From positions 27,541,923 to 27,605,922 of the forward strand of contig OY992834.1 of assembly GCA_963921425.1 (NCBI GenBank): a stretch of DNA of 64,000 nucleotides. The letters are read 5' to 3'. The notes beneath the pieces were generated by a model. It was not told where the DNA came from. It saw only the letters and a program-made list of their open reading frames with translations, and ran no database searches. This document shows positions 48,308 to 60,138 of this stretch, one piece after another. Position 1 is the stretch's first letter; each line of letters starts with the position of its first letter. Position numbers and translations under genes: made by a program. Source of the DNA: Dryas octopetala. Taxonomy: Eukaryota; Streptophyta; Magnoliopsida; Rosales; Rosaceae.

Positions 48308-50509
48308 ATGGCTACAATCTCCTCCCTATTGTCACCACCCAATCTCCTTCACCACCCCACAAAACCTACCAAAACCGCACCAAAACTGTCCTTCCAAATC
48401 CTCAAACCAACCCCATTTCATGGCCTTCACAAACTCACTTCTTCTTATCTGATTCTGACCCCCAGAGAATACTCACAGAGACTCTATGCTGTTGCCGAAG
48501 AAGTCTCTGCCGACCCAGCTTCTAAGGCGGCGAGGAGACTTTACATTGGTAACATTCCCAGGACTGTGGATAATGCTGAGCTTACCAAAATTATTGAAGA
48601 ACACGGTGCTGTAGAGAAGGCTGAGGTATTTGGTTATCCCCATCTTCTTTCTATCTCTTTTTGTGTTTTTTCAAGCATTTTTATTTCATTTTTTCTGTTT
48701 TAAATTGTTGGGTTATTGAAGATTTGAGAGCTCAGCTTGATAAGTATTTGGTACTTGGTAGCCACTACTTTTTTTGTTTGTGCTAATACTGGTATTGAAT
48801 TTGCTGATGAAACGCTTTCCTGATATTGTTAATTTTGTTGATGAGACGATTTGGTGATCTTCTTTAATTATCTTTGTCATTGATAGTCAAACAATTTACT
48901 ATTTTCATGCTTAAGCATACTATAATTATACTATATTTCAGATTAATGAGGATTTTCTAGTAACAGAATTAGCTTTAACAAGAAAATATTGGCTGAAGTA
49001 TATTAAATGCTTAAAGTGCAAGGTGTCTATATATTTTTTCCCCTCCAACAAATAGAATGCTTTTCCAATTTGAGTTGGCCTAATTATAAAAAAAAAAAAG
49101 AGATGACTTTATTTCCTTCCTTTTGGTCATAGGTGATGTTTGATAAGTACTCTGGAAGAAGTCGCCGATTTGCATTTGTTACGATGAAGACTGTTGAAGA
49201 TGCAAATGCTGTAGTTGAGAAACTGAATGGAACTGTAAGTATTGTATTGCCAAGCTTCATAGGTTTATATGGATTAAGAACACTATTAAAGACGGATTAA
49301 TCACATCTAGTATATTTCCTCCGTGCTCGATTAGCACTTTTTCATTTTCTTTAGTGTGATTTGTTATTTTCCAAACACTGATTAGTTCCATCTGCTCATC
49401 TGCTTGTTAATGCAGGAGATTGGAGGGCGAGAGATCAAAGTAAACATAACCAAGAAACCCTTGCTACAAGCGGATTTATCACTTATCCAGGCTGAAGAGT
49501 CACAATTCATTGACAGCCCCCACAAAGTTTATATTGGAAATCTTGCCAAGACAGTGACTACAGATACACTCAAAAATCTTTTCTCTGAGAAGGGAAAAGT
49601 TCTTAGTGCAAAGGTTTCCCGGGTTCCAGGGACCTCAAAGTCTACTGGATTTGGGTTTGTTTCTTTCTCCTCAGAGGAGGATGTAGAAGTTGCCATCTCA
49701 TCATTCAACAATACTGTAAGTTTCTTGCTGCTGTTTTATGAATCTAACTATGCATGCGTATATATGGATGTTATCTTTGATGTACTTGAGCCCATTTGTT
49801 CCTATTCTTTCTTCTATGTGTACTTATGGCAGTTTCATGTACTTCTTGACTATAGAACATATGACAGGCAACATTAACCATTGTTGAAAACGTTATTGCA
49901 AATCATGGCTATACTCTATATTTGCATTTATACAGGATACGTATATATCCTTTTTATCTAACTTAATTTCATTGTTTAGTGTTCTTAGGTTCACAAATGT
50001 TCCTCACTCCTGTGTTTTCACATATTTCAAAGGCATCATTTTTGTTCCCTTGTTTTTCTTCATTGAACTAATGACATTAAATAAAAATTGCAATAGCCCA
50101 AAATGTAGAATTACTTGTCAATTATTGAATTTGCATGTGCATGGAATTTCATTTCTAGTTTCTCCTGTTGTCTACATAATTTCCTTGGCTAATTCTTGTA
50201 TAGCAATATCCCATCTGATCCTCCATAATGTATGCTTTCGTTGTGATTTCTGTCCTGCTTATTTTCACAATTTACTCATAATGTATGGTGTCTATGTTTT
50301 CATTGGGATGGATGCTTAGAAAAATTGTATTCATTGGGATGGATTATGCTTTCCTCTTGAATTTCATGGAAATCATCATTCCTTTGTTGTACATAATTGA
50401 AACTGTTTTGAGCATTTGTTTGCATAGCAGTTGGATTTGTTGCTATCTATTGCTTATTGTTCATTGCAGTTATTCGAAGGCCAACAAATTCGCGTAAACA
50501 AGGCATAGA
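48308..50509 (+). CDS. PSRP2: Plastid ribosome-associated RRM protein PSRP2
   Basis: Exons 48308-48625, 49133-49234, 49416-49715, 50471-50509; phases close, giving 252 aa. The first 60-odd residues are rich in Ser/Thr/Pro and lack acidic residues, like a chloroplast transit peptide (MATISSLLSPPNLLHHPTKP). Two RRM domains follow. RRM1 (about 77-150) has RNP2 LYIGNI and RNP1 RRFAFVTM. RRM2 (about 178-250) has RNP2 VYIGNL and RNP1 TGFGFVSF. It ends LFEGQQIRVNKA. Known: PSRP2 (At3g52150 as I recall it) is related to chloroplast ribonucleoproteins, was found with the 30S plastid ribosome and binds RNA; it is not essential for translation. The acidic linker seen in cp29/cp31-type proteins is absent, which supports PSRP2 over those. 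Confidence 0.94.
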
Positions 50510-51307
50510 AAAGCTGGCAGAACTCTTGGGTTTTGTAGAGTTTGTATCTATGTATCAGAACTTAGGAGAGGCAATTTATATGTGGAACACAAATCGAAGT
50601 CTATTTTTCTAGTTTCATATGGTTCTGATCTTAATGAATTTGTCATGACATGAGGTTTTGCAATCATTCCTGATAGAGGCTGATTAGACTGGTAGTTATC
50701 AAAAAAGCATATGATATGGCATAATCGGTGCCTTTGATCATCGTTCTCTTCCAAGGGGGGGTTTAACAAGCTAATCCAAGTCTGGCGTGTTCAAGCTGGG
50801 TTGGTTGAAATTCTCGCGGATTTGAAGTAGACTTGAGTGTCACTCGAGTTTAAGTAATCTTGCTCAAGCTTTTTGTTGTAGATTTAGTTGAACTTGAGCT
50901 TGTTTATTGAGTTTATAACTGTGGTTATCACTTATTAGATCAATCAATAGTTTTTCAGTTGACCATTGTTGGCTTTGTAGCACCTGTAAAACTTTGTAAA
51001 ATTCAGTGCATTCTGATTGTGCTTGCTGCTACTAAAATTTCTGTCCAAGATTACTTGTTTAACAAGCTTTGTCCAAGATTACATCTCTTGCCACAATACA
51101 TCTATATTTTGGCTTCAATCACTCCGTTCATGTTGTATAGTGGGCTAAGAAGGGTGGGTATTGCCGTATTATCTTACTAATCGATTAGCTCTAGAGCATT
51201 CTTCTATATAGAAATTCTCTCTGCAGTATTTCCGTCAGACGGATATGTTTTATGGTTTTTTTTTTTTTTTTTCACCATTTGATCTTAAATTTGACAGGAA
51301 TTAATTA

Positions 51308-51495
51308 TTTAGGGTATAAATCAAGACCTAATCCTTGGTTTTAACGTTCATGATTTTGATTTACGGTTCCTCGTTTAGAATTTAGGCTTTGACTCTCAAG
51401 TTTTGAGTTACCGTCCAAAACTCGAGAGTTCAAACCTAAAATACAACATTGAACAGTAATTTTATACCTTAAAATATAAAACTCTATACCCTAAC
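51308..51495. repeat. Palindromic-core repeat, short version
   Basis: The ends TTTAGGGTATAAA and (reverse complement) GTTAGGGTATAGA are inverted. The centre is TTTAGGCTTTGACTCTCAAG, TTTTGAGTTACCGTCCAAAA, CTCGAGAGTTCAAACCTAAA. This matches the core of the element at 45110-45502, including the TTTTGAG-T-CCGTCCAAAA loop, but the outer sequences differ. Confidence 0.7.
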
Positions 51496-51592
51496 ATGTC
51501 GAACCATGTAAAAAATATCTTAAAAAATGACAAAATGACATAGAAATAGAATTTTGTGTTCCTTCATATATAAATATATATATGTATACAAA

Positions 51593-51966
51593 AATGATCA
51601 CTCGCTCACCATAGAGCAATAAATTCTCCGCTCACCTAACCACCCAACAATGAATTTCAATAATCGGAACCGTTCATATTTTAGAGCATCATTCAAAGAT
51701 CACCTTTGTAAAAAATTAGCCAAATTGAAAACTGTTTAGCCAGTGTATTACTGTCAATATCATTTTAACTTTATGTGACGAACTGTATTTGTTTGCAAAG
51801 TTTGAAGGACCAAACAATTATTGATTTGGCTAATTTTTTACAGGGATGATCCTTGATGATAGACTTAAAAAATGGACGGTCCCGATCATTGAATTTCCCG
51901 CTCTGTGATGAGCAGGTGGTTAGGTGAGCGGGAAATTCTCCGTTCTATGATGAACGAGTGATCATT
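51593..51966. mobile_element. Foldback MITE, 374 bp
   Basis: The left arm AATGATCACTCGCTCACCAT pairs with the right arm ATGATGAACGAGTGATCATT. Further in, ATTCTCCGCTCACCTAACCA pairs with TGGTTAGGTGAGCGGGAAAT. No coding capacity. The target duplication was not resolved. Confidence 0.8.
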
Positions 51967-53699
51967 ACTGTATATGTATATATATATATATATTAATAGT
52001 TGGTAAGTTCACTGGATTTTGAAAATACAAAAATCGAAAGAAAAAGATGGTAGCTGGTGTATTACACTTAATTTGAATTTGGCATTTGCTACTAATACAC
52101 AACATTGTGAGAATGACACATGCAGCGTCTGCAAAGTTGGCTTGTCAAGAAATTTTTTTAATGACTGTAACACCATGTGACATACTAACATGATTTTACT
52201 AATTCATTCAAATTATAACATGTGTACAATCATTAATATTTTAAATCTTAAGAAATTGTATTCATCTTTTTTAGCTATAACAATGTGGGACGCCCAAGGT
52301 TGACTACAACATGCTTCGCTGTGAATGAAAGCGAGATTTCCTACCTTTTGGCGTGAATGCGGGTGTGCCACTATTTGGCTTGGAGTAGCCATATTAGAAA
52401 ATGATCAATGAAAAAGAGAAAAATTAAATGTATTGTGCCGAACATAAAATCTAATTTATAGCAAACAATTGTATGATAAGAAAATGAATAGAAAACTTAT
52501 CTAGATTCTTTTATTTTCTATGCAAAAAAAATGACTTTTTTTTTGGCCAATTGCAAAAAAAAAAGACTTTAAACATGAACAACCAAGAAAAATAAAAGAG
52601 CTTCCCTTGCGAAAAAAAAAAAGAGCAACAAAATTTGATTAAAAGCTCATAAAAGATGACACTAATATACAATGAATTATACTAAGAGAAAGTCTTAATA
52701 GAGCTACAAGACGGGGGATAAACATAAAAGGAAACCAACAACAACTACAAAGAAAGGCTTAAAGATTATGAAAACTAAATATTGAGGGATTTTGATAGCA
52801 AAAAGTTGCTAGGCTGATTTGATTTGTTGTTTTTTGGAGGGGTTTGGTGGAATTGTGTCTTGCCAAAATACTTGAATGATGTCCACCAAATGACCTCAAC
52901 AGCTCAACTCCTTGCTGGGCTATTGGGTCGACGACCTTGCCATTCTCTTCTGCCGAAAATGTCTTGGCTTATGTTACATACTTCTCTTATTCCCAATCTG
53001 TCCACCAATCACTTTGTTAAGCACCCTGCACATAATGCCCAAGTCACGTGGCAAGTTCACTAAGTTTCCGGCATATTGCATATTTATTTGAGAAGTTAAA
53101 GTATTATAAGTTTATAACAATAATCCCACTCTTCCTAGTTAGTGGCTTCGGCATGACATGCATAAGCATTTTTCTTTCTTCTTTTTCGACAGGCATTGCA
53201 GACTCATGCCACCAAAGCCTTCCTCCAATCTTTTTCTTAAGATAACCAAACTTGATCGTACTTAGAAATCACTCAAAATAATATCAATATTATGGGAACA
53301 CTAAATAAACACCAAACACCACTTGTAGGGCCTTTAATTCTTTCAATTTTGGGAGGTGTTAAATAGGGTACAAACACATGTTTACGGGTACACAAATTTT
53401 TTTTTTCTTTCAATGTCATAAGGAATTAAGAACATAATAATTTGAGATTTTGAGAAAAAATAAAGAAACGGATGATTGTTTGAAAATCTAGAGAAACTTG
53501 GTTAAGAAATCATTTTTCTAATCACTTTCATATTTTGCCCTTGAGGAGATGTTGATTGTGTTGAGATTCTTTCAGTAAAAGACCATATCCCATGATTTGG
53601 GAGGTTACAATATGATCTTGATATTCCTGAAATGTTTTTCTTTTTTTTGGGACAAGCGTACACTACCGAGTACGTGTTATGTTACATTGTTACCGAGAA

Positions 53700-53840
53700 C
53701 TGAGTGGCAGCAGTCGTAATTTCTGAAACCACACGGGTCATTACCGTAAAACGCCCTCCAAAATGGCGCCAATTTTATGTTTCCCGCGCGCCCCAATGTC
53801 CTTCTTCAAATTTCTCCAAAAACCCTAACCCCTTCTTCTC

Positions 53841-53876
<36 letters not shown>

Positions 53877-53959
53877 ACGGTGTATCTGTATATTTATCAG
53901 TCTCTCTGTCCGTTATCGTAATAGTAGAAGAAGAATAAGACGAAGGAGGTTAAAGAAGA
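53700..53959 (+). promoter_or_regulatory. SYN3: SYN3 promoter and leader: two E2F sites, telo-box, CT repeat
   Basis: GCGCCAAT at 53766-53773 (ATTGGCGC on the other strand) and TTTCCCGC at 53780-53787 both satisfy the E2F consensus WTTSSCSS and are 6 bp apart. AAACCCTA at 53820-53827 is a telo-box. A (CT)n run follows at about 53841-53871, probably in the leader. This combination fits S-phase expression, as expected for a cohesin subunit. The transcription start is not determined. Confidence 0.65.
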
Positions 53960-56900
53960 ATGTTTTATTCGCAGACGTTTTTGGCTCGGAAGGGCCCGTT
54001 GGGAACGGTATGGTGCGCAGCGCATCTGCAGCACAGGCTCAAGAAATCCCATTACACCTCCACCGACATCCTCTCCACCGTTGGTCCGTACAAACTTTTC
54101 TTTGCCTTCAATAATTTTTTTATTTGGGGGGGGGGGGGGGAGGGGTCTGAAACGCTTAATCCAATGCTACTCGTGATATTTTTTGTGAAATTTTGATTCT
54201 TTTTAGCAATACTTTCGAAGTTTGCGGGAAAGTTTTTTCCTTTTCTTTTAATTGCCCAATTAATTAGTTGAATCTTCTGTTTTGCTTTTTTAAAAGAGAA
54301 ATTTTTTGTGCATAAATTTCTTGTTTTAAATTACCAACAGGCTGTAACTATCTGTTTTTTTTTTATTTTTATTAAATTCTTATTTAAGATGCTAATGTAA
54401 ACCTTTAACTTTTGTAGTTTATAGAAGTTTGCCAATCCATTATTTTTGTCTTATATGATATGCAATGCCATTCTATATTTTGTGTAATTGAACGCTTGTT
54501 TTAGTATACTAGTATTCTTGGTTTATATCCCCATTCACATACCCATTTCACTTTTAGATTTGTTTGGCTTCAAATCACTTGGTTACTTTTTTTAACTTCC
54601 CCCTATTCTGATTTTGTTTATCACTTTTTGGGAATAATGTGTTTATTGTGGGATCAATTGCACCATCTTTTTGGGTCATATAATTGTTGGTCTATTTCTG
54701 TGTGATTTCTCATACTCGTTTCAGTTAGAACTTTATGGTCTTGCTCTTTGGTTCTCTCTTCTTTGTGTGGGTATGTTATGTTGGTTTGCATTCTTCATCT
54801 TCATCTTATTGAAACTTAAATGTTAAAGAGTGAATTGTTAACAATTTTCATATGAATGTTTCTTTTAGAACGCATCATGTATCCGGAGGTTCCTATTGCT
54901 TTGAGAATGTCAGGCCACCTTCTATTGGGTGTTGTTCGGATATACTCGAAGAAAGTCGACTATCTTTACCATGACTGTAATGTTGTTTTGACTGGCCTAA
55001 GAAAGGCCTTTGCTTCTATAGACTTGAATTTGCCAGAGAACGCAAGGCAAGCACCCGTTCAATCTATCACGTTGCCTGACACATTTGACCTTGATGCTTT
55101 GGATTTGGATGCCGACTTGTTCGGTGAGGGGTAATATTCTCCAAAGGCCCTTTTTGTCCATCTTTCTGCTCTGTTTCTAAATAGATGTATGATGCAATGA
55201 TTTTGTTTCCTCAGGGCTCATGATAATAATCTCACGAGTGAGGAGGACATCACACTACAAGGTTCTAGAAGTGAATTGTTTGGAATTTTCATCTTATGTT
55301 TCTTATTTGTCCTTTTCTCTGTTTGATGAAAGTCTTAACATATTTGTATTTTATGTCACAGATCATCAAATTCCTATTGGAACAGACCGTTATGTTGCTA
55401 TAACTTTTGATGAGGTTGAACATGCTTTTTATTTTTATTTTTTAAAGGCTGTTGTTTTTATATTATTGTTTGAAGTGTGTTGCATTGTTACTGACTGAAA
55501 CTTCTGTTCTTTTTAGGATATCCTCATGGATCTATCACATCCAAAAGAGGTTTTTAATTCAGATGTTGCCCCTATGGATGAGGAGTATGCTTCCTAGTGC
55601 ATTTGAATGTTCTATGTTGCTTTTAAATATTTATTTGAGAAAGTAGTAAAATAATTTATTATGTTTCCATGTTTACAGCATTGTCCATACACCTCTGGGT
55701 ATGGGTGCTTCTAGTCCAGGTAATCAGACAGATGAACAAATGAGGCCTAGAGATGACTTTACCCTTCCAAATTTTCAAGAAACTGAGGCTCTTGGTTCAG
55801 ATGTTGCTCCAATGGATGAGGAGTATGCTTCCTAGTGCATTTGAATGTCCTATGTGTGCTTTTAAATATTTTTTTGATTCTTTGAAAAAGTAGTGTAATA
55901 ATTTATTATGTTTCAATGGTTACAGCATTCTCCATAGACCTCCGGGTGGCGGTGCTCCTAGTCCAGGCAATCAGACAGATGAACAAATGAGGCCTAGTGA
56001 TGACTTTACTCTTCCAAATTTTCAAGAAGCTGAGGGTCTGCGTCATTTTGGTTTTCAAGATCCTGCTCCAAGTAACCAGACAGAAAACATTGATTTGAGG
56101 AATAGTCATGACAGTTCCCCTGATAATGTTCAAGAAATAGAAGTTCTGCGAAATGCTGTCCCTGATATTAGCTCAGAAACCCTCCTTCCAGTTTCTCCCA
56201 ATCACATGAATGATGTTACTGAACCTCACAGATCTGTTGACCCAGCAATGAATGAGAAAGACATTCTTTCTCCAATTATGGAGGAGAATATACCTTCTGG
56301 TGGGCCATCTCCATTGTTTCAGCCAAGTTCAGGAGCACCGACTTCTTTTGCTTCTTTGCCAGAGGGTCTACAGAATATTAATGCACCTGTTTCATTTGGT
56401 GCGTAGCATTCTTATTCATCATCTAACAGCTTCTGGGGATGTAAAATTCAATAAGGCTTAATTTGATCTGCCTTTGAATGTTTCTCTCTCCTGTTGCAGC
56501 AATTCAATCAACACCACCTGTTGAGCAGCCACGTGTTGAGCAGCCAAGAGCAAGACGAAGGAGGAGAAGGCAGTATTTTGATCAGCCCCTTGTGCTGTCT
56601 AATACGTATGGTTGCGTTTATTATTCATTTTCGGGCCAATATTTCTTCTTGTATGGGTTACTGAGATAAGGTTGTGAATTTTGTAGGTTTATGAAGACGA
56701 CAATTAATGATACTAGTGCTTTATTGCGTAGAAGGAGGGATCTTCCGTCCTCTTCTTTGGGTGTTTGGAAGTTGAACAACAGTTTAAGAAAGGAACAAGT
56801 ATTCCTTCAGCCTTCATTAAGTGGTGAGTGGGTATTTTTCTTCATGAGTTTTCTCTTGCTCCTTGTCTACCATTTTAATGAGTTTATTTATGAGAATCTG

Positions 56901-59900
56901 GGTATTCGTCTGCAGGGTTGTGTTCAGATCTTTGTAACATTTTCAACAAAGACTATATATCCACAAAATCTCATTTATTTCAGGAAGCTCTTCCAGACTC
57001 TAGGGTTACAAGATCTCCTTCTCCCACAACTGAAGCTTTCTCAGAACCTAGAGTTGCCCAATCTTCTCCTCCTCTTAGAACTGAAGTGTCCATGGAGCAT
57101 AGGGTTTCACAGTCTATTCCTGCCACAGAAGCTTCCCCAGAGTATAGGGGCGCGCAATCTCCTGTTACTTTGTTCGACCAAGAAATTGAACATCTTAGAC
57201 ATGTTGAAGAACATGATGGGGGAAATATCTTACCTGAGTTTATACCTTCACCTAGATTCATGCCTTCTCCCAGGAGAGATGACCTTACGCCTTCCCCATC
57301 TCAAACTTTAGGGTCGTCTTCAGTTCCTCCATTGGAAACAAGCACTGGAACTCGAATTCTGCAGACACCAGATCTACCAATGTCAACTGGATTTAGTGAG
57401 TCTGATTTTGAAACACCAAGGACCATATTAGAGGAGCGACTAGGTCCAGAGAACACTGGTCTTTCAGATATTCCTGAGTTAATGAATTCTGCAGAAGCAG
57501 AAGTAAGTTATTTAGTATTTGGTCTATATATGTGCTTTTCTATAAATTATGTTTATCTTTGACATCATTTGCTTTTCATTTTACTGATTAGTGCCTTTTG
57601 TTGGAACTTTACAAGCCTTAAGTTCTTTGTGTGAGAGGCATTAATTTAAGATTGCCTTAAGGTAAGGCTCAGTGAAACATTATAGAGCTCAGCAAAAGAG
57701 AATCTAAGGCTTGTATAATTCTAACATTATATAATCAGCTCACCCTATTGAGCTCTATAGTGTTTCACTGAGTCTTGAGTGAGCTGTGTTCATTAAGTGC
57801 ATGCATTGCTCTTCAAGGCTTATCTATATGTATTCACTTCACTAATAATAACTAAATCTATTGAATTTGAAACATTTACTAAAATTATATGCAATTATCA
57901 TATCTACAGTACAAGTCTTCAGCTCATATATTTAGTAAAATATGAGATGGATACGTATAAAAGAAAATAAAAAAATGAAGATTAGTATGTCTCAAATATT
58001 AGTTTATTAAACTGTCTCAAACTATTGAAGACCCTTGTTCAATTTGACCTCCTTTTCCTAGTGGATTTAAAGTTCTAATGATTATGGTCCGCATGTAATT
58101 TCTTCCTCAAGTCTTTAACTACTGTTATACTGGTTGTTTTTTAGAAAATAATCTATGTAATTATTGAATTATTTTTTTTATTCCCCGATACATGATTATG
58201 TACTTTGGACCTTCCAGGCATTTTTGTTTAATATGTGATGTAATGGTTCTTAATTTTTTTTTTATCATTTTAAATAAAGTTATGAGAGGCATAGAACTTC
58301 ATTTTCAAAGCATTTTCCACATGCAATAGCTGTATAAATGCATTAGTTCGTGGTTTCCCTTCTGAACCAGTTAACTATTAAGCATCTTTCTAAACTGTTG
58401 AAATGTTTCATTGTAGGATCTTTATTTTCTGGAAGCAGATAACAATACACCCACAGGTAAACCCAGAAATCTTTTATTTTCTCTGTGATTTTGGTGATTC
58501 TGTAAATTGTGTATGGTGCTTTTCTTGGCTACTTGTATGAATAATATTAAAGATTACCTTCAAATTCATGTTTTCTTACTTTTGTGTACACTATTTGGAT
58601 GACATGTCGATGCTTATACCAGGATCTCAAGGGACACAAGGAGTTGATTCATTGTCTGTGAGAACCAGGTATTTCTCTTTCAATCCTTTCATTTCTTTAT
58701 AAATAAAGGATTTTGTTAGTCATGGTATTTCTGTACTCTCAGTTGCTCAAAAAATTTGTGTTATTTTTTTTTTACCCATTTGATGCAGGGCTGTGGCTCA
58801 ATATTTAAAAAGACAATCTCCTATGACCCCAACCTCAGAAGACCTATCTGGAGATCTCAGCTTGAACAAAATTTTAGAAGGAAAAAAAAGAAAGCTATGT
58901 GCTCGAATGTTTTTTGAAACACTGGTAATTTTTCAAGACATTTCTGTTAAGCTGTATTGTTTTGAATGCAAGTGCTTTTATTGGAAAGTAAACAAGGAGA
59001 ATTATTCCAAGTTCTTTAGTGTAGCATGCACCTTGTAGGTACATCATGGATTTTTATGAGAAAATTGTTTGTATGCATTTTAGATGTAGCATGCACAATT
59101 GACCAAAATGATTGTATATGTTTTAAGTGAAGTATGCACAATTGGGAATAATTGATGTGCATAACAACCTAGTTATTGAAAAGTAATGCTTTGAGGAAAG
59201 TCTTTTCTTCTCAAAAGTCTTTTCTTAGTATAATTTCAAACAAATCTTGCTTTCCATTTTTCTTGCCTTTTCTTTTGTCCAGTTGTTTTGAGTGCCTGGA
59301 ACAGGAACTTCATTTTAGTCAGTATATTGGTTTTACTATTTTTTCTGTTTCTTCCACAAGACATGTTAAGAGTCAGTTTTTGACATCTGAAACTCTTAGA
59401 TGGGCACAGTGATTTAGTTTAAATTGCTATGCTATCAGCTCTGCTTTCATGTAAAAGCACTAATACTTAGCCTACATATTGTTGCCTCTTCTGATAGTTT
59501 GTGGTATCAGAATGCTTGCTATGTTGACCAATAGATGATATGGTTTTATATAGGAGCAATAATTAAAATACCAAAATTCAGAGTCAAGTTGGTAATGAGC
59601 TCTACCTATGTTGTCTTGGGCCTGTTGCCATGTGCACGTAACTATATTTTAGTGAAACATGTCACATGTCACATGAAATTAGAAACTATTAAATTCTTCA
59701 AAATATGGGTTCGTTAAATTCATTTTATCTTCAAGTTTTTCATTATATATCATTTTACCTCCACTTTTTGCTTCTGCAAATGTCATTCCGCTAATATTAG
59801 CTAGAACAATATGTGGCTTAGCAGCAGAAGTTTCTCAAGTGGATTTTACTTTTCCAAGGCTTATTAGAAAATGGTCTGTTGTGTTTCTTTCTTCTAAAAT

Positions 59901-60138
59901 ATGCAATGTATTGGATGCGAGTATTTTGTTAAATTGGTTTATTTGCTTCTTTTATACCTTGTGAACAAGCAAAACTTGTTGGTAATGAGGAGCATTTGTT
60001 GGTATATTAATTAATATGATTGTTCATTGTAAATTTCAGGTCTTGAAGAGTAATGGTCTTGTTGATGTAGAACAAGAAGTACCTTATGGTGATATTAGTT
60101 TGACATTGACTCAAACCCTTTCAAAGGCTCAAATTTAA
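53960..60138 (+). CDS. SYN3: RAD21/SCC1 cohesin kleisin, SYN3 type
   Basis: Exons: 53960-54083, 54869-55130, 55215-55261, 55362-55414, 55517-55584, 55679-55822, 55926-56398, 56500-56605, 56687-56823, 56916-57502, 58417-58456, 58623-58668, 58789-58924, 60040-60138. All GT-AG and phases close: 773 aa. The N-terminal kleisin domain (MFYSQTFLARKGPLGTVWCA, then AHLQHRLKK) binds the SMC3 neck. The C-terminal winged helix (SGDLSLNKILEGKKRKLCAR, then MFFETLVLKSNGLVDV) binds the SMC1 head. The middle is acidic and Pro/Ser-rich, with RARRRRRRQYF near 360. Known: Arabidopsis SYN3 (At3g59550 as I recall it) is essential, enriched in the nucleolus and needed for gametogenesis. SYN2 is the alternative, but the short middle and ISLTLTQTLS end fit SYN3 better. 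Exons 5-7 contain a tandem duplication. Confidence 0.93.
55558..56042 (+). repeat. SYN3: Tandem duplication creating an extra SYN3 exon
   Basis: Unit 1 (55558-55795, 238 bp) and unit 2 (55796-56042, 247 bp) are nearly identical across exon end, intron and next exon. Each starts TTCAGATGTTGC(C/T)CC and includes ATGGATGAGGA|GTATGCTTCC, the intron, the acceptor TTACAG|CATT(G/C)TCCATA and ACCAGACAGATGAACAAATG-like coding sequence. Exon 6 (144 nt, 48 codons) is thus a fusion of a copy of the start of exon 7 and a copy of the end of exon 5. Both introns keep GT-AG and phase 2, so the frame is preserved. Confidence 0.92.
57666..57774. repeat. 25-bp inverted repeat in SYN3 intron 10
   Basis: The segment from GGCTCAGTGAAACATTATAG (57666-57690) pairs with the segment GAGCTCTATAGTGTTTCACT (57750-57774) with about 2 mismatches, leaving a loop of 59 bp. 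It lies in the 914-bp intron between exons ending 57502 and starting 58417. Likely a small foldback element or a hairpin in the pre-mRNA. Confidence 0.7.

Larger units (their letters stand above)
50510..53699. other. PSRP2-SYN3 intergenic region
   Basis: No gene is supported. It holds a palindromic-core repeat (51308-51495), a foldback MITE (51593-51966) and A-rich stretches. A patch at 52820-53060 has somewhat higher G+C and an open frame of 79 codons, but no family is recognisable. Confidence 0.55.

Noticed and set aside
52824-53063. 79-codon open frame in the PSRP2-SYN3 spacer
   Set aside because: No recognisable family, no introns, and an unclear start. It may be a TE remnant, but the evidence is too thin to annotate.
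56691-57311. 206-codon Leu-rich open frame as a gene
   Set aside because: It lies in another frame over SYN3 exons 9 and 10 and runs through the intron between them; its Leu-rich content comes from the TTC/CTT-rich coding sequence.
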